Assembly: GCA_020217115.1 (NCBI GenBank)
Contig: JAIWOA010000031.1
Location: 1-15,291 of the forward strand
Source of the DNA: Calditerrivibrio sp.
Lineage (GTDB): Bacteria; Chrysiogenota; Deferribacteres; Deferribacterales; Calditerrivibrionaceae
Length of the DNA stretch: 15,291 nt
Reading direction: 5' to 3'
Part shown: piece by piece, positions 14,953-15,291 of the stretch
Layout of the letters: every line of letters begins with the position of its first letter
Position numbering within the stretch: the stretch's first letter is position 1
Position numbers and translations under genes: made by a program
Notes under the pieces: model-generated
The model's input: only the letters and a program-made list of their open reading frames with translations
Told to the model about the DNA's origin: nothing
The model's database searches: none

Positions 14953-14981
14953 TTTATAACACACAGAGAGTATATTTTCAA
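14953..14981 (-). promoter_or_regulatory. Promoter of the mobB-dnaE-thiD operon
   Basis: On the minus strand TTGAAA (14981-14976, 5/6) and TATAAA (14958-14953, 5/6) have 17-bp spacing. The start near 14946 is about 28 nt before the mobB ATG at 14918. Confidence 0.7.
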
Positions 14982-15017
14982 TAAAGAATTGCAATAAATT
15001 AGTCCGTATTCATCTAT

Positions 15018-15291
15018 TTAAAAAAGTTGCCAACCTTCCATTACTTCAATGGCCATCTTGTAGTTTGAATCTTTTATATATTTTTCGAATAATTTTATGT
15101 CTACTTTGCTCACTTTATCTCCTAAAAAATTGATAAAATCCTTCATTAAATTTTCATCTATGGTATCTGAATTTTTTATTAATTTTAATACCCTATTGTA
15201 TGGATCTAAATCAGTGGGATCTGTTTTTTCGTTATTAATATTGTTATACCTTTCAATAAGAATATCTATTTCCGTTAAAATCTCTTTTATA
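15018..15291 (-). CDS. 3' end of an unrecognised gene
   Basis: A minus-strand frame is open from the window edge to a TAA at 15020-15018, giving 90 residues with no stop. It is charged and helix-prone: it starts IKEILTEIDILIERYNNINN, has DPTDLDPYNRVLKLIKNS, MKDFINFLGDKVSKVDI, and ends AIEVMEGWQLF. Composition and spacing match a real protein, and it lies 99 nt before mobB on the same strand. I do not recognise a family; no membrane segment or cofactor motif is visible. The start lies outside the window. Confidence 0.6.
   Translation of the reverse strand, partial: IKEILTEIDILIERYNNINNEKTDPTDLDPYNRVLKLIKNSDTIDENLMKDFINFLGDKVSKVDIKLFEKYIKDSNYKMAIEVMEGWQLF

Noticed and set aside
14919..14981. 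21-residue N-terminal extension of MobB
   Set aside because: It has no ribosome binding site, lies at the -35 box of a good promoter, and MobB normally starts a few residues before the P-loop.

Overview
The window is AT-rich, gene-dense bacterial chromosome: housekeeping genes are packed tightly, many overlap, and there are no transposases, phage genes or CRISPR arrays. The gene types (short HisZ of the histidine pathway, TatA, a Gram-negative OmpA-type outer-membrane protein, Tpx, a NifX-like/DUF134 pair, MobB, a DnaE with an intact PHP domain) suggest an anaerobic or microaerophilic Gram-negative. The overall style is that of the Deferribacteres (Deferribacter/Calditerrivibrio-like). That placement is an inference from gene content and protein flavour; no search was run.

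Layout. 1-3031 (+): 3' end of a class V aminotransferase, hisZ and purA, read as one operon. 3060-3481 (+): a strong sigma70-type promoter, four tRNA genes (Lys-UUU, Glu-UUC, Val-UAC, Asp-GUC) and an intrinsic terminator, followed within 17 nt by smpB (3498-3953). 3946-4828 (-): two overlapping genes for small membrane proteins that are paralogues of each other and that I do not recognise. 5080-6698 (+): tatA, an EcfT-like membrane protein and truA, each overlapping the next. 6695-8015 (-): tpx with its own promoter, preceded by a DUF134 regulator/NifX-like operon whose promoter carries a perfect 14-bp palindrome. 8158-9899 (+): an OmpA-family protein with five calcium-type repeats, a terminator, and mscL. 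9962-14918 (-): mobB-dnaE-thiD operon from one good promoter. 15018-15291 (-): 3' end of an unrecognised gene.

How the parts fit. Most genes are core functions: purine and histidine synthesis, tRNA supply and ribosome rescue, protein export, tRNA modification, peroxide defence, osmotic safety valve, replication, thiamine and molybdenum cofactor synthesis. The parts most worth a second look are the paralogous membrane-protein pair, the palindrome at the start site of the DUF134/NifX-like operon, a tpx terminator embedded in the coding end of truA, smpB placed behind a tRNA-operon terminator, and nearly identical 90-bp repeats in the OmpA-type gene. I found no clear evidence of a wholly new multi-gene system; the membrane pair is the best candidate for something undescribed.
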